This document shows positions 29,560 through 41,810 of a stretch of DNA of 64,000 nt, one piece after another (within the stretch, counting starts at the first letter, position 1; each line of letters starts with the position of its first letter). Below the pieces are notes generated by a model. The model ran no database searches. It was not told the DNA's origin and saw only the letters and a program-made list of their open reading frames with translations. The translations under genes and the position numbers were made by a program. Origin of the DNA: Artemisia argyi (lineage: Eukaryota; Streptophyta; Magnoliopsida; Asterales; Asteraceae); the NCBI GenBank assembly GCA_030686995.1, contig CM060691.1, forward strand, positions 60,340,338-60,404,337. Direction: 5' to 3'.

Positions 29560-32371
29560 TTAGTTATATTTAGGAACGCAAGCCATTACTGACTTGTGTT
29601 CCCCTTGTGGAGTGACATACTCAAAATTTTTGAGTATGTAATCACCACTGTCTTTGAAAGCATGATCAAGAATTAAGGTTTTTGATTCCAAAACTGTTGT
29701 GTTTTCAAGATCACTTGTCCCCTTTTCACCCTTAACTTCTGAAAGTACTGGTTTTTCCCCAGCAGTACTTTCTTTCTTATCCCATTTAGTTGTAACTTTA
29801 GGAATTGGGTTCTGTGTCCTAGCATCTTTTCTTGTGTTGTAAGGCTATCTAGGGTTATAATAATTGTGCCTCCTAGATCTTACATTAGACTGTTTGCTAG
29901 AAACATTAGGGATCTTTCTGTCAGTACTTTGTGAAGGTACTGAGGGTTTGGAGTATGGCCTTTTCTGATGAGAGTACCTATAGTCTTTTGAGAAATTACT
30001 ATGGTTGACCCTATTTGTATAGTTCCAAACTGGTTTGTTATCCCTTGGCTTATTCTCCCTATAACTTGGTTGTGCAGTTCTGGTCTTTGGATATTTACTT
30101 AAGTAGTCTGAATGATAATCACAGTCTTTAATTAAATGATGAGGACTGTAACAAACATAACAGACCTTTGGACCAATATCCCCAAATCCCCTTCCATGAG
30201 TGTTTCTAAAATTAGCAGTAAAAAGATTTCTTTGAGGTCAGCAGTACTTCGAAAAGAGTTTGAAGGTACTGCTTGTTTTGAAAACTTGGTCTCTTCTACC
30301 TTAGGAGCTTCAACAGATCTTTCTAAAGTTTCAGGATTAAATTTACTTTTAAGCTTTTTCCTAAACTCTAGATTATCTATACCATAACAATCAACATCTT
30401 TTCTAGGTGGTTGAAAGCTACCTGGTGGATGTGGAATTGCATTATAACCTTTTTCTTTCTGAAATACAGGAGGTGTTGGACTAGGGGATTCCTCATCACT
30501 AGAAGTGTTTTCATCTAGACTTATGAACTCTTCATCACTAGTGGAGGTATCAACAGTAAGATTTAGTTCCTTGCTCTTAAATGGAATACCTTCATTACTA
30601 TCATAACCTAGGCCTGTCTTAATATTAGTTGTTCTTTGCTTTTCAACAAATTGAACATGTGACACACCTGCCTCATTCCATACAGCAAGTTTTTCTAACA
30701 ACTTATCCCTTTCAGCAGTCACTTTTTCTAGTTCAGACACCTTACAACCTAGTTTCCATTCATTCAACTTAACTAGGTAATCCTGTTGTTTGTATGTTTC
30801 AAGCCATGCTACATCATTGTTTTCATGTGTTAGAATTTTGGCTTCCATTGACTCTATAGTTATTTGATAACCCATTATCTCAGCCCTAGCTTTTTGAAAT
30901 TTATCTCTTTCAGCTACATACTTAGTAAGTAACTTTTGATACATATCATTACACTTAGAGCATACCTCAGAGTTAGTGGATGAACTTGGTGAAGCAGCTA
31001 CCATAGCAAGCTGAACAGGTGCTTCTTCAAACTCCATGCTCCAATCAAAACTTCCTAACTCATATCTTGACTCCAAAGCAGCATATCCAGGCTCTTCATC
31101 AAATGTTGTGCTCCAATCTTCCAATGCAACCATTGAATAGGTTACAGGTTCATCATCAAACTCATTGGACCAATCAATCTCTGACAGATTCTCTTGACAA
31201 CCAAAGCTTTTGGTTTTGGTTCAGTAATTGGAATCTCTTTTCTTTCAGGCTTGGGTGGTTCAATCATCTTGTTTGCTTGATACTTTGCAAACTTGCACTC
31301 CCTTGCAAAGTGACCAGTCCTTTGATAGTTGAAACACTAAATTTTGGACTTGTCAAATGTTATTCCTTGTTTAGCTCTGAAGTTGATGCCTTTTCCTGTC
31401 TTGTTCACATACTTCTTGATCCTTGCAGTGAGCATAGCAACTTGCCATCTGATATCGATTTCTTCCAAGGCATCATCATCTATTTTCAATACATCTTCTT
31501 GATAAGTGACTGGCATAGATGCTTGTTGAGCAAAGAATGAACATAGAACATCATCTGAGGTGGGGGTAACTGATTGTGATGAATTGGTGGTGACCATTGT
31601 TGTGCATGGAACTTGTGTTTCGGTCACAGTACTTTGAGCAGGGTAAGCAGTACCTTTGTTGGAAGTACTGCTTCTCTTTTCAGAAGAGACAAAAGCAATA
31701 TTCTGTTGTTTGCTTGAACCTGTAGTACCATTCATCTCATGCTCATACACCTTCAGATTGTTGTAAAGATCATCAAAGTCCATAGTATCCAGCCCTGATT
31801 GTCCTCTGATCATAGTAGCAACTACACGCCATGCTGATGGTAAACTCCTTAGAAACTTTAAATTAGCATCTTCAACTGATGCCTCAGCATCATATAGTTC
31901 TAGCATACTCAAAAGATGTTGAAATCTTTCATAAGCGGAATCAAGACCTTCTCTTTCACCAACAGTGAAAGTTTCAAATTGTTGCTTCAGCAAATTCCTA
32001 TGCATCTTTTTGGAAGCATCATTACCTCCAAACTTCTTCTTTATTGCAGCCCATAGTTGTTTGGCATCTTTGGCATCATGAAACTTTAATAGGTGACCAT
32101 CAGGAATAGCAGAAAGCAGTATGTTGAGAGCTTTGTCTTGATTTCTTTTCGTAGCAGCAGGTACAGTTATTTTTGGTGGTGTTGGTTGTCCAGGTACCTC
32201 TACTGGTTCTTCGATTTGCATGTTACCATTGACAATCACATCCCACAAAGCATGGTCTGTGATGGCAATGTACTGCCTCATCTTCATGGCCCATAGGTTG
32301 TATTCTCCCTTCTTAACAATAAGGATTCTTACAGCAGTGATTGAGGGAGCAGGTGCAGCATCAGTCGACAT
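29560..32371 (-). pseudogene. copia gag, multiply disrupted (element B)
   Basis: Same protein as the gag of A. The first frame (32371-31337) covers the capsid core and ends at a TAG one codon before the zinc knuckle. The next Cys pair is also damaged, reading CFNY instead of CFNC. A one-base deletion near 31198 shifts the frame. The next open stretch is 31133-30132, after which a 13-bp deletion near 30237 removes one arm of an inverted repeat. Another TAG lies near 29847-29849. The C-terminus near 29750-29560 keeps the frame that A has lost and ends at a stop just before pol. Confidence 0.9.
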
Positions 32372-32437
32372 CTTGAAGGGTTTGTAGTGAACTCAATTTT
32401 TAAAGGTTTATCTTCTTAATCAGAGTTTCCAACACAA

Positions 32438-32449
32438 GCTCTGATACCA
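32438..32449 (-). other. primer-binding site, element B
   Basis: The minus strand reads TGGTATCAGAGC, identical to that of element A and complementary to initiator-Met tRNA, two bases from the LTR edge. Confidence 0.92.
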
Positions 32450-32451
32450 CT

Positions 32452-32995
32452 TGTTGGATCGATATACTCTGACCAAACTACTTTGTAGCTTGTAAAGGTT
32501 TAACAATATTGAGTAAACTCAACACTATTAATATTGAAACACTGTTTGACCTTGTAAAGTATGCGGAATCTACTTAACACAAAGCTTAAGAAGAACTTTT
32601 ATATTAACCAAACTTAGAACCTGCTTTGTTACACAGACTCACTAACAATCCCTAACTATTTAACTTTGATCGACTTCTAAAAGTATCTAACTTGTAAAAC
32701 TTATATCGACCAATACCTCTTAAGGCTCTTTATATAGATAACCTTAAGTTGGTTTACAACATGTAATCCTTGAACGACAAGTAATTATCCCTAACTAATT
32801 CTAGAATATTCGTTTAATATTACACATTAATCCTTATCTAATATTGCATATCAGTCCTTGTTTCCTTCGAAGTACTTTAAACATTCTTCAATAACAGCAG
32901 CACTTTGACTTTTTCCTTCAGCAGTACTTTGACTTTATTCTTCATGCAGCAGTACTTTGACATCCAGAAGTACTTTGATATTTCATATCCCAACA
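32452..32995 (-). repeat. 5' LTR of element B
   Basis: A complete 544-bp LTR with terminal TGTTGG/CCAACA. The minus-strand U3 has four CAAAGTACT copies and one AAAGTGCT variant at 32869-32980. TATATAAA lies near 32729-32737. Its outer edge abuts gypsy gag sequence at 32996; the flanking five bases are ACGTT. Confidence 0.93.
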
Positions 32996-34562
32996 ACGTT
33001 CAAGGTGAAGCTCCTTGAATTCATCATCAAGGTCTTGCGTAGGAGGTGTTTCAACTATGCTTTTGACCGGTTTTATATCGGGTGTTTTATTTGATTGGTC
33101 CTTTTGAAGAATTTGGTTTTGTTTGAAACACGTGCTCGTTGATTTAACCGAGTAGTATTGCAGACAAGAAGTGGGTGACGAAACTGATGATATGGAATTA
33201 ACGTTTAGTTTCGGGTTCTTGACCGTGTCGCTTGGGAGTGCTCCCATTTCTCGGTCATTGAGAACTTTCAACAATGTGTCAATTTTAGTGGTCATCTCGT
33301 TTTGCTTTTGTTTGAAATCAGCTTCAAACTTACATATGCGAGCTTCTTGAGATGCCATAAACTTGGACATCAATCCTTCAAGATTGTTGGTACTACCATA
33401 GTTGTTAGAAGGAATGTTATTGAAAGTACGGTTGGAGGGTGGACCGTTTGGTTGGTAACGATTAGGCAGATTGGAAGAATTGTTTTGGTTTTGTTTCCAC
33501 CTAAGGTTTGGGGTATTTTTCCAAGAAGGGTTGTAGGAATCACCATAAGGGTTTGGCTCGGGTTTGAAAGTGTACCACTTATCTCCCGCTTCGTCGGTAC
33601 GCGAGGATGCGTAGTCCGCAAAAGCTGTTCCGGAGAGTTCCACACAATCACGAGTGTCATGGGGACCACTACATAATTCGCATGAAGAAGTGATTTTGTT
33701 CACTTGGCTTGAAGGCTTAGGAGCTTCGTAAGATTTCATGAGAAACTTGACTTGGTCCTCAAGTTCCATGATCCTACGGTCGGGAGTGCTAGAATTGTTC
33801 GAAGGCAAAGATATTGCCTTGACCGTTTTGTTCAAATCACAGGGATCATTCCAACTTTCGTTGTAATAGAGAGCAAGATCGTCTATGAGTTCCCATGATT
33901 CTTCCGCACTTAGATCACGTAGCCTGCCACTGGCCGATTGGTCAATGGTTCGCCTTATGGAGAGATCGATATGGTCATAGAAGATTTGGACTTGGAGCCA
34001 AAGATATATGCCATGATGAGGGACTTTTTGGAATAAGTCCTTGAAACGAGTCCATGCTTCATATAGAGTTTCACCTTGACGTTGTTGGAACATCAAGATA
34101 TCATTTCCAAGCTTGGTAGTTCTCCCCGATGGGAAAAATTGACCAAGGAAACAAGTGGTGAGATCATCCCGTGAGGTGATGGATCCCGCGGGTAAACGTT
34201 CAAGCCATTGACTAGCTTGATCACGTAGAGAGAATTGGAATAGGCTCAATCGAGTTGACTCTCTAGTTGTAGCATCAAGATCTATAGAATCTACGATTTT
34301 AAGGAAGTCCTTAAGATGTTGATTTGGATCTTCGGAACGAAATCCATGGAATGCACATCCGCATTACACTAACCGGATGGTGTCGGATCGCAAGGGAGAC
34401 ACATTGGCTCCTTGGGTGAGCTCAATGGTGTTTCGGTAGCCTCGGTGGCTAGGTCGGGAGTACTTTCCTAGGGTTCAGGGCCTAAGAGGTTGGTTAGCGA
34501 GTGGTGGGTTTGTGGGTTGATGGGTTCAAAGATGTTACCACCTTCCATGATGTCGGATGGTA
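32996..34562 (-). pseudogene. gypsy (Athila-like) gag fragment of element D
   Basis: Gag of a Ty3/gypsy element. The best open stretch begins at 34249 and shows FQFSLRDQASQWLERLPAGS, QGETLYEAWTRFKDLF and VPHHGIYLWLQVQIFYD, the Retrotrans_gag (PF03732) core as found in Athila-lineage elements. An irregular zinc knuckle SCELCSGPHDTRDC follows. It stops at KELHLER because copia element B inserted here; the plus-strand copy in element F continues past this point. The N-terminal 100 codons (34562-34250) are broken by a stop near 34368 and indels compared with F. Confidence 0.88.
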
Positions 34563-34700
34563 AAGATTACGAACAAAAACACGAAGAAATGAGATAGACG
34601 AAAGAAAACCTAAAAAATAAAAATAAAATCTTACTAGAATGGAATCTAGCAAGTAGACCTAATAAAAAGAAATTCTAACCTAGACAATAACTATTCCCGG

Positions 34701-34713
34701 GGCTGCGGCGCCA
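34701..34713 (-). other. primer-binding site of gypsy element D
   Basis: The minus strand reads TGGCGCCGCAGCC, the TGGCGCC type typical of Athila-like elements, six bases from the LTR start at 34720. Confidence 0.75.
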
Positions 34714-34719
34714 AAAACT

Positions 34720-36140
34720 TGATGCGTGGGAATTGCACCAGGCTTTACCTCTCGAGGGATCTCGAGAAGCTTACAACCCCCACCAGGCAGTGTACCTAAT
34801 TGTTGTAGTATAGTATAGTGACAAGTACCGGGGGATTGATCGTTCAACTTAGGAATAGTGTCGCTAGGATTAGAAAGCCTAAAAACTAGGTCTAGAGGTG
34901 AGGGATGATTCTTTTTGTACTTTTATGTTTTTATAAAAGCACTTAAAAATCTCAGTTTTTGAAGGAGTGGGCGGAATTAGTTGCTAATCAACTAACCCAA
35001 TTACTAAGATGAAATCTAAATAAAACAACAAAAATGAAAATAAACTAAATTAAGATAGTGGTGTGAGCAATATATGGGAGAATTGTGTTTACTTAGATTT
35101 CACTACTCCCTATATATCTTTTACAGGTTAATTACTTGTTACAGTTGCGTGATGACGGATTGTATTCCTTAATACCATTCATGGGGTGGCGTACTTACTT
35201 CCTCAATCCTATAAGCTCCTACTTCACTCCTATGTCGAGCCGGCTAAGAAGCTCCTAACATGGGATCACTAGAATTCGCTCATGCATTAAATACAATCAT
35301 AAAAACCTAGTACACATCGGTTCATGTTTCTTAAGACGTTCAAGCAAGTTACACAATGGAGATCTGCCAGTTTTCTTAAGCCTAACATTGAAATAATTCA
35401 TCCATTACAACTATAAACAAGCAATCAACCTATAATCAACATCTATGTTTCATTACATCTAAGCAAACACATGAAAGATCTAGCCTAGCATGTTACAATC
35501 AAGACAAGCATAAGATATATTCAAACAACACATAGAAATATTGAATGAATTGGAAGTAGACTTATCTTAATTGAACATGAAAGGTTTCAAGGGGTGAAAA
35601 CCCTTGAAAATACTGTTACAAATGACCTAGGGTTTATTAGGTTCGACCCTAGTATTCTCCACACAAGTTCCTCTCTAATGAATGAAAAATAGAAAAGTAT
35701 ATATAGATTTTGTGAGGTGACGGCGTCAAGAGTAAATGTCTGACGCCGTCATCTCGGTGCCAATAAAGTTCTCGGACTGCCTAGATCTGGGTTTGACGCC
35801 GTCACGTGTAATCCATCTTCAGGCCGTCACCAAAATAACTCTTGACACCCTTCATCTGATACCTTCAGGTTTTCTCTGGGTCGTCATGGATTTTGCTCCT
35901 GACGCAGTCACATTTTCCTTCTTGACGCCGTCAGGTACTGTTCTCAGCATGGAAAATTAAGTCTTTGCCGTTTTCTTCACTTTTATGCTCAAAAAACGTC
36001 CAAAATGCTTCCTTTTTCCAGAATTCACTCCCAAAGTACCTAAAATCACAAAAGGAACGATTTAGGGCAATATTTGATCAAATAAATTCAATTCTGGGCT
36101 TAAATGACCCCCTAAAAACGGTTCATTTTTTGCCTCATCA
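34720..36140 (-). repeat. 5' LTR of gypsy element D
   Basis: About 1.42 kb, TGATGCG...CTCATCA on the plus strand, homologous to the LTRs at 36159-37657 and 55742-57153. It holds five or six TGACGSCGTCA-type motifs at about 35717-35935. TATATATA lies near 35697-35706 on the minus strand just downstream of that cluster. The ORFs here (35736-36252) are LTR sequence, not genes. Confidence 0.88.
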
Positions 36141-36158
36141 GACGCCGTCTACTAGCCG

Positions 36159-37657
36159 TGATGCGTGGGAATTGCACCAGGCTTTACCTCTCAAGGGATC
36201 TCGAGAAGCTTACAACCCCCACCAGGCAGTGTACCTGATCGTTGTAGTATAGTATAGTGACAAGTACCGGGGGATTGATCGTTCAACTCAAGAATAGTGT
36301 CGTTAGGATTGAAATTAATCTAACTAGGTCTAAAGGTGAAGGATGATTCTTTTTGTATTTTTATATTTTATGAAAAGCAAGTAAAAATCTCGGGTATTGG
36401 AAGGAGGGGCGTAATTAGTTGCTAATCAACTAACCCAAAAGCTACTAATTAAACTAATGTGCAAGAAAACTAAACTAAGGTTCTACAAGGGATGTGAAGC
36501 ATGTCTACCTATGATATGTTACTCCTTGCTAGCTATCCAATTCTACCTATTGAATTGTCACACCTTATTTTAATTGACGGGTTGTATTCCTTAATACCAA
36601 TCATGGGGTGGCGTACATACTTCCCTAATTCTATAAGCTCCTACTTCACTCCTATGTCGAGCCGGCTAAGAAGCTCCTAACATGGGATCACTAGAATTCG
36701 CTCATGCAATAAATACAACCATAAAAACCTAGTACACATCGGTTCATGTTTCTTAAGACATTCAAGCAAGTTACACAATGGAGATCTGCCAGTTTTCTTA
36801 AGCCTAACATTGAAATCATTCAATTAAACAAGAGACAATAGGAATCAAGAATTATAAACTAAACCAATTAGACCTATCGAAGTGTCACACCCTAATTGAT
36901 GAAGATAGACACAAACATCAACAAGGAATCAATAAGATCTAATCAATTATATACAAGTTTCACATAATCATAAGTAGACACAAGGTGAATTAGCAAATCA
37001 TCATCAAAGAAGAGCAAACAACAATGATAATGGAAAACATAATTAAGATAGAATCATCAAACCAATACATGATGTTTATGGAATGATTGAAACCCTCTAA
37101 GTTGCTGGAAAAACACCTACCCAAACCCAGGAATCGACCTTAGGGTTTAGGGCTTACAAAAAGTGAAGTTATGATGTTATATTTATAGGCTAATTTTCTG
37201 TCGGCCAAATCTAACGGCTTCAGAATAATCATGACGGCGTTACGACAACTTTTTTTCACCAAATTGTAGATCTCTTCGTCCTCTTTGCGTGGGCTTTTGA
37301 ATCACCTAAATCCGAGTTCGTATGCAAAAGTTATAACCAAAACAATATCAGATACTCCGCGCGCAAGTTTTGACCAGTTAACACGTGACGGCCTTGGGTG
37401 ACGCCGTCACGTTCTCTCTGGCCATCACCACTTTTACTCTTGACGCCGTCATCCACTGTTCCCAGCAAGGAAAATTAAGTCTTTGCCGTTTTCTTCACTT
37501 TTATGCTCCAAAAAAGTCCAAAATGCCTTCTTTTCCAGAATTCACTCCCAAAGTACCTAAAATCACAAAAGAAACGATTTAGGGTAATATTTGATCAAAT
37601 AAATTCCAATTCCGGCTTAAATGACCCCCTAAAAACGGTTCATTTTTCGCCTCATCA
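36159..37657 (-). repeat. 3' LTR of gypsy element E
   Basis: About 1.5 kb starting TGATGCGTGGGAATTGC and ending GCCTCATCA. It shares the ends with LTR D but diverges in the middle. TGACG-type motifs lie at about 37229, 37386-37415 and 37440. A purine-rich GTGTAAGGGTATA (minus strand, 37658-37670) directly next to it is the likely polypurine tract. Confidence 0.88.
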
Positions 37658-37670
37658 TATACCCTTACAC

Positions 37671-40127
37671 TTGAGATTTGCTTGTCCTCAAGCAAATGCG
37701 CTTTTATGCTAATCAAAATACAAGTTAGGGGTCATTTAACACTAATATAAAAGTAATTACAACAAATAATCGTTCCACTAAAGACCAAAGACAAGCACGG
37801 AGGTCATACACTATCACCTCACAAATAGTGTTTAGATACTCACATCTCTCGGGTGTAATAAAGTAATATCACAATATGGAAATGAAAAACATCTCTCACT
37901 ACCTGTCAAAGAAAAATAATTACCATAGGCTTGGGAAAGGATCAAACCTCCACCACATGGCGTAAGCACCTAGGATAAACTATCAAAGCGGTCTTTTTAA
38001 AGGGTTGTAACGTTAGGTATAGGGATATGAAATACACGGTTTTGTTGGATATAGGCACTCTTTACTGGTGGCGAGTTAACAATCTTGGTTAATTACATGT
38101 ACAATATGGCGTTGCTAAGCCAAGACTAGACTCGACTTAAGCTAATAAATGAAAAATAACAAAAACATAAAATGAACATAGAATGAAACGGGATGGTAGT
38201 CCGTATGTTTTTTCACTTTTCTTTTTCTATTTTTTTTTCTTTTTCTTGTTTTTTTTTCGATATTTTTTTTCATACACTTTTACCCTACCATCCAAAATAA
38301 TACATCATAGGGAATGTAAATTCCCATTACACTTGAATTTTTACATACTTTACAATAAACTAATCTAATGACTCGAATTAAGATAATCAAAACACTTGGA
38401 GTACTTTTAAGATTAACGTACATATGGGGGTAATATATGATGTTCTTCCCCATTACTCCATAAAATAAGTACTTTACCCATGAGTCCCAATCGTCCCAAA
38501 ATAATATGTACAAGGATATGACTCGACTTAGCAACCATGTAATTAATTAGACAATTAACTAAGGGTTTAACAAATAACAATAATGCACTAAAGATGAGTG
38601 CATACACGGAAGGCTAAGGCGATTTGGTTTAACATTTAAGTGGGGTGTAACAAATTCTTCCTTTAAGTAAGATGCTTAAAGTTAGAAACGAAAAGATAGG
38701 CTCGGAGGGGTGTACTAGGGGTTTCGTGTACTAAAAATGAGTACAACGCTAAGGTGTGGGAAAAATTAATTGACTTAACTAGCCAAGTAATATGACTTAA
38801 ATGGTAAAGTAATTATGATACGGGTTTAACACAAGGGTGATCCTAATGCCTCTTATCATGTAGTAAATCCTACCACATGAATGTAGTCTCACTAGCGGTC
38901 TCGGGATGCATCACTAACGCAAGTTCTAGAATCTAACTGCCACCGGTACACTCATAAGCACTAATAGTAAATACTTTTCCTATCAAATCTAAAGGCGAAC
39001 CTCACATATTTGGGTAGAAATTTTTTTTGAATAGTACGGTTTTGTGCTAGTCATACAATCTCCTATCCATGAGACGCTTGCTATGGCTAAAGTTTCACTC
39101 CTAAATGTTGTAAAAAAATTTAAATTTGGCGCTAAAATTACACTAACAAGTATTTCTCATAGTTTTATTACACACCTACCATCAAACAAACAAACTCAAG
39201 CGAAAGTGTATCTGTAAGGTATCATCATTTTACCCTCCCCTTACACTTAGGATGAACATTGTCCCCAATGTTCAAGTAAAGAATGTAAAAGTAAAACAAG
39301 TAAAAGAATGAAATCAAATACTCCCCTAATTCACTCGGTATAGATAATATGGTAACCAGGTTAGATCTTCCTCCAAGAAAATGAACAATCAAAGCTTCCC
39401 TTCCAAAATATAAATCATCTTCTTGTCATATATAACCTGTTAAACCTGAGAAAACAGACACAAAAACCCAAAGCATCAAACCGAACAAAGGAAACTCATA
39501 ACTAGATGTAATTCCAGACTTAGGAATAAAAACAAAACAATTAAAGATAAAATGCTTGTGGAATGAATGTTTGCAGATTCCCTGGAGTTTATAAAACTAA
39601 AGAATTAACAAAAACTTTAAGACTCCGGTATAAACAAAACTAGCAAAATTTCCAGAATTTTACACATGACGTCGTCAAGATTAAACTCATGACGCCGTCA
39701 GAAGTGGCCTGCAGAAATCTTTATGTTAAGTTTTCGGAAAATTTCTGGAAAAACTTATGTCCTACTTCCTGGAAAATCCTACAAAACATCATTATGACTC
39801 GATAAAAGCATTTGACTCTAACAAGTATTAATACACATGTCCATTTAATATTGTTGTGGTTCATGCTCAATTTCGTTCTTATAAACAAATTTGGATCTCC
39901 CTTACACTTATCTTTTGCAAAATACCTTTATATGCAATTAAGACGAAGTTAAAAATAAAATAAAGCATTTTCACAATTTACTTTGAAACATGAGCCACAA
40001 ACAATAAAAATAAAACATGCATACGGAAACAAATAAAATCAAACAAACAAACAAACAAACAAATAAAGATTGGGTTGCCTCCCAATAAGCGCTTGTTTTT
40101 ATTCGAGTCACGAGCCTGACTCTACCC
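37671..40127. other. 3' untranslated internal region of gypsy element E
   Basis: 2.5 kb with no credible ORF. The part from about 38631 to 40113 is the reverse complement of 59880-61363 in element F, ending at the shared GGGAGGCAACCCA box. It contains a T-rich run at 38207-38270, a CAAA tandem tract near 40043-40062 and two palindromic TGACGNCGTCA motifs at 39666-39705. Confidence 0.8.
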
Positions 40128-40681
40128 TTATTTAACGGAAATAGGGGAGGTTTTCTCTACACTTTGAATTAAGTGCAGGTGGAAGTAGCGATACACACCC
40201 TTAGGGTGGAAATATGCCACGTGAGGTGAAGGGGGTGAGTGAATGGCTTCCTTCATCCTAAAACTAACCGGATAATATTGGTTGATGGGTGGGTCGGTTC
40301 CTCTTTTGTCTCCTAGATGTATATCTAAGGATGGAAAGTTGTGTAAAGGTTGAGGTTCCGGTTCATCAACATTAGGAAATTCCCTAGAACTAGGTGTAAG
40401 GTTATCACTACAAGTATTCAAACCTATATCCTCAAGTGGTGCTTGGTCTAAGGGTTCTACCTCCATCGGAATTCCTAAAGTTTCTTATACCTCTTCCGGG
40501 TAAGTCACGGGCGGTGTGTGTGCCTCAAATGATTGTAGGACTTGTGGGGTACTTATTGGGCTTGGGTTTTCTACTATCTCTTCCATCACATCAATATCAC
40601 CTATGTGTTCATCTTGTATTATGGTAGTGCCTAACCATGACATGCAACTAGGTGGCTCAACTCTAACCTCATGTGTGTCGT
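40128..40681 (-). pseudogene. 3'-end ORF of gypsy element E, truncated
   Basis: Coding-like sequence rich in Pro, Glu and Asp. The 112-codon open part (MEVEPLDQAPLEDIG to PISVK) is preceded in frame, across one TAA at about 40486, by another 65 or so codons (EVRVEPPSCMSWLGTT). Upstream it is cut by fusion to LTR sequence near 40682. The stop lies about 25 bp before the GGGAGGCAACCCA region shared with F, whose gag-protease ORF ends in the same position with an unrelated sequence. I recognise no domain; it may be the tail of pol or an extra ORF. Confidence 0.45.
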
Positions 40682-41292
40682 ATGTTTATGGAGTGATTGA
40701 AACCCTCTAAGTTGCTGGAAAAACACCTACCTAAACCCAGGAATCGACCTTAGGGTTTAGGGCTTACAAAAAGTTAAGTTATGATGTTATATTTATAGGC
40801 AAGTTTTCTGTCGGCCCATCTTGACGGCGTCAGCCCGTTACACTTGACGCCGTCACGACCATTTTTTCACCAAATTGTAGATCTCTTCGTCCTCTTCGCA
40901 TGGGCTTTTGAATCACCTAAATCTGAGTTTGTATGCAAAAGTTATGACCAAAACAATATCAGCTACTCCGCGCGCAAGTTTTGACAAGTTAAAAAGTGAT
41001 GGCCTTGGGTGACGCCTTCACGTTTCTTCTGGGCCGTCACCACTTTTACTCTTGACGCCGTCATGAAAAGCCTCTTGACGCCGTCAGGTACTGTTCCCAG
41101 CAAGGAAAATTAAGACTTTGCCGTTTTCTTCACTTTTATGCTCCAAAAACGTCCAAAATGCTTCCTTTTCCAGAATTCACTCCCAAAGTACCTAAACTCA
41201 CAAAAGAAACGATTTAGGGCAATATTTGATCAAATAAATTCAATTTCAGGCTTAAATGACCCCCTAAAAATGATTCATTTTTCGCCTCATCA
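40682..41292 (-). repeat. truncated 5' LTR of gypsy element E
   Basis: Matches 37072-37657 (from ATGTTTATGG to CTCATCA) with small indels. The inner end is joined to internal ORF sequence at a ten-base shared ATGTTTATGG, pointing to a deletion through microhomology. Confidence 0.82.
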
Positions 41293-41539
41293 CATACAAA
41301 ATGGACAATCAAATCTATGAGAATATAAATGGGCAATCAAAACTGTGAAAATATTCCAATTGTGTCAATAGAAGAACTCGATTTTGTCATGTAGGAAAAA
41401 TGAAGTCATCCCATTAGATAATATAAAGTCAAAACTTAAATGATTTGGTTGAATCCATCAAAATTACATTAAGCAAAAAAAAGTAAAAAGGGTAAAAAGC
41501 ACATGTGTCGATTTTGAAAAAAAAATAAAATAAATAATA

Positions 41540-41794
41540 CTTCCTCCATCTCATACTAAATATCCGGTTTGACTTTTTAAATTCTTTATTTCTGAACTTT
41601 GACATTAAATATATTTATTTGTGTTATATAATAATTGATGCAAAATATACGAATGAATTGAGTTTTAAATGTATTTTCACTGTGTATAATTTTTATCAAA
41701 TACTATATAATACAAGCAAAAATATTTAAGGTCAAAGTTGAAAAAGAAATACTTGGAAAGTCAAAACTGGACATTTAATATGGGACGGAGGGTG
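41540..41794. mobile_element. Stowaway MITE
   Basis: A 255-bp element with 26-bp terminal inverted repeats (left CTTCCTCCATCTCATAC, right ending GGGACGGAGGGTG) flanked by TA dinucleotides at 41538 and 41795. The termini are classic Tc1/mariner Stowaway, CTCCCTCYGTCCC type. No ORF. Confidence 0.92.
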
Positions 41795-41810
41795 TAAATA
41801 AATAAAAGAT

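Larger units (their letters stand above)
5624..32995 (-). mobile_element. Ty1/copia element B with nested element C
   Basis: B is a minus-strand Ty1/copia retrotransposon running from LTR 32452-32995 through gag and pol to about 25884, then the post-pol region (25883-25697, continuing at 7862-6159) and the LTR at 5624-6158. Without the 17.8-kb insertion C and its target duplication it is about 9.5 kb. The right LTR end sits inside a gypsy gag (element D). Gag and pol both carry several stops and frameshifts, so B is dead as an autonomous element. Confidence 0.88.
36159..41292 (-). mobile_element. rearranged gypsy (Athila-like) element E
   Basis: On the minus strand this has a 3' LTR (36159-37657), internal 3' sequence (37658 to about 40681) and then only the outer 0.6 kb of a 5' LTR (about 40682-41292). 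Primer site, gag and pol are gone. The flanking five bases (AGCCG left, CATAC right) do not match, so it is a recombinant or deleted copy rather than a simple insertion. It starts 18 bp from the LTR of D. Confidence 0.8.

Noticed and set aside
32996..33000. Target duplication of copia B (ACGTT)
   Set aside because: Only the right flank is in the window, because element A is cut at 104; the pair cannot be confirmed.
35736..37712. Plus-strand ORFs in the gypsy LTRs (for example 35736-36252, 37385-37712)
   Set aside because: They repeat among LTR copies only as part of LTR DNA, are antisense to the element and show no domain.
38207..38270. T-rich tract as a retrotransposed poly(A) tail
   Set aside because: It lies within gypsy element E internal DNA that has a clear LTR next to it; no target duplication or gene lies beside it.
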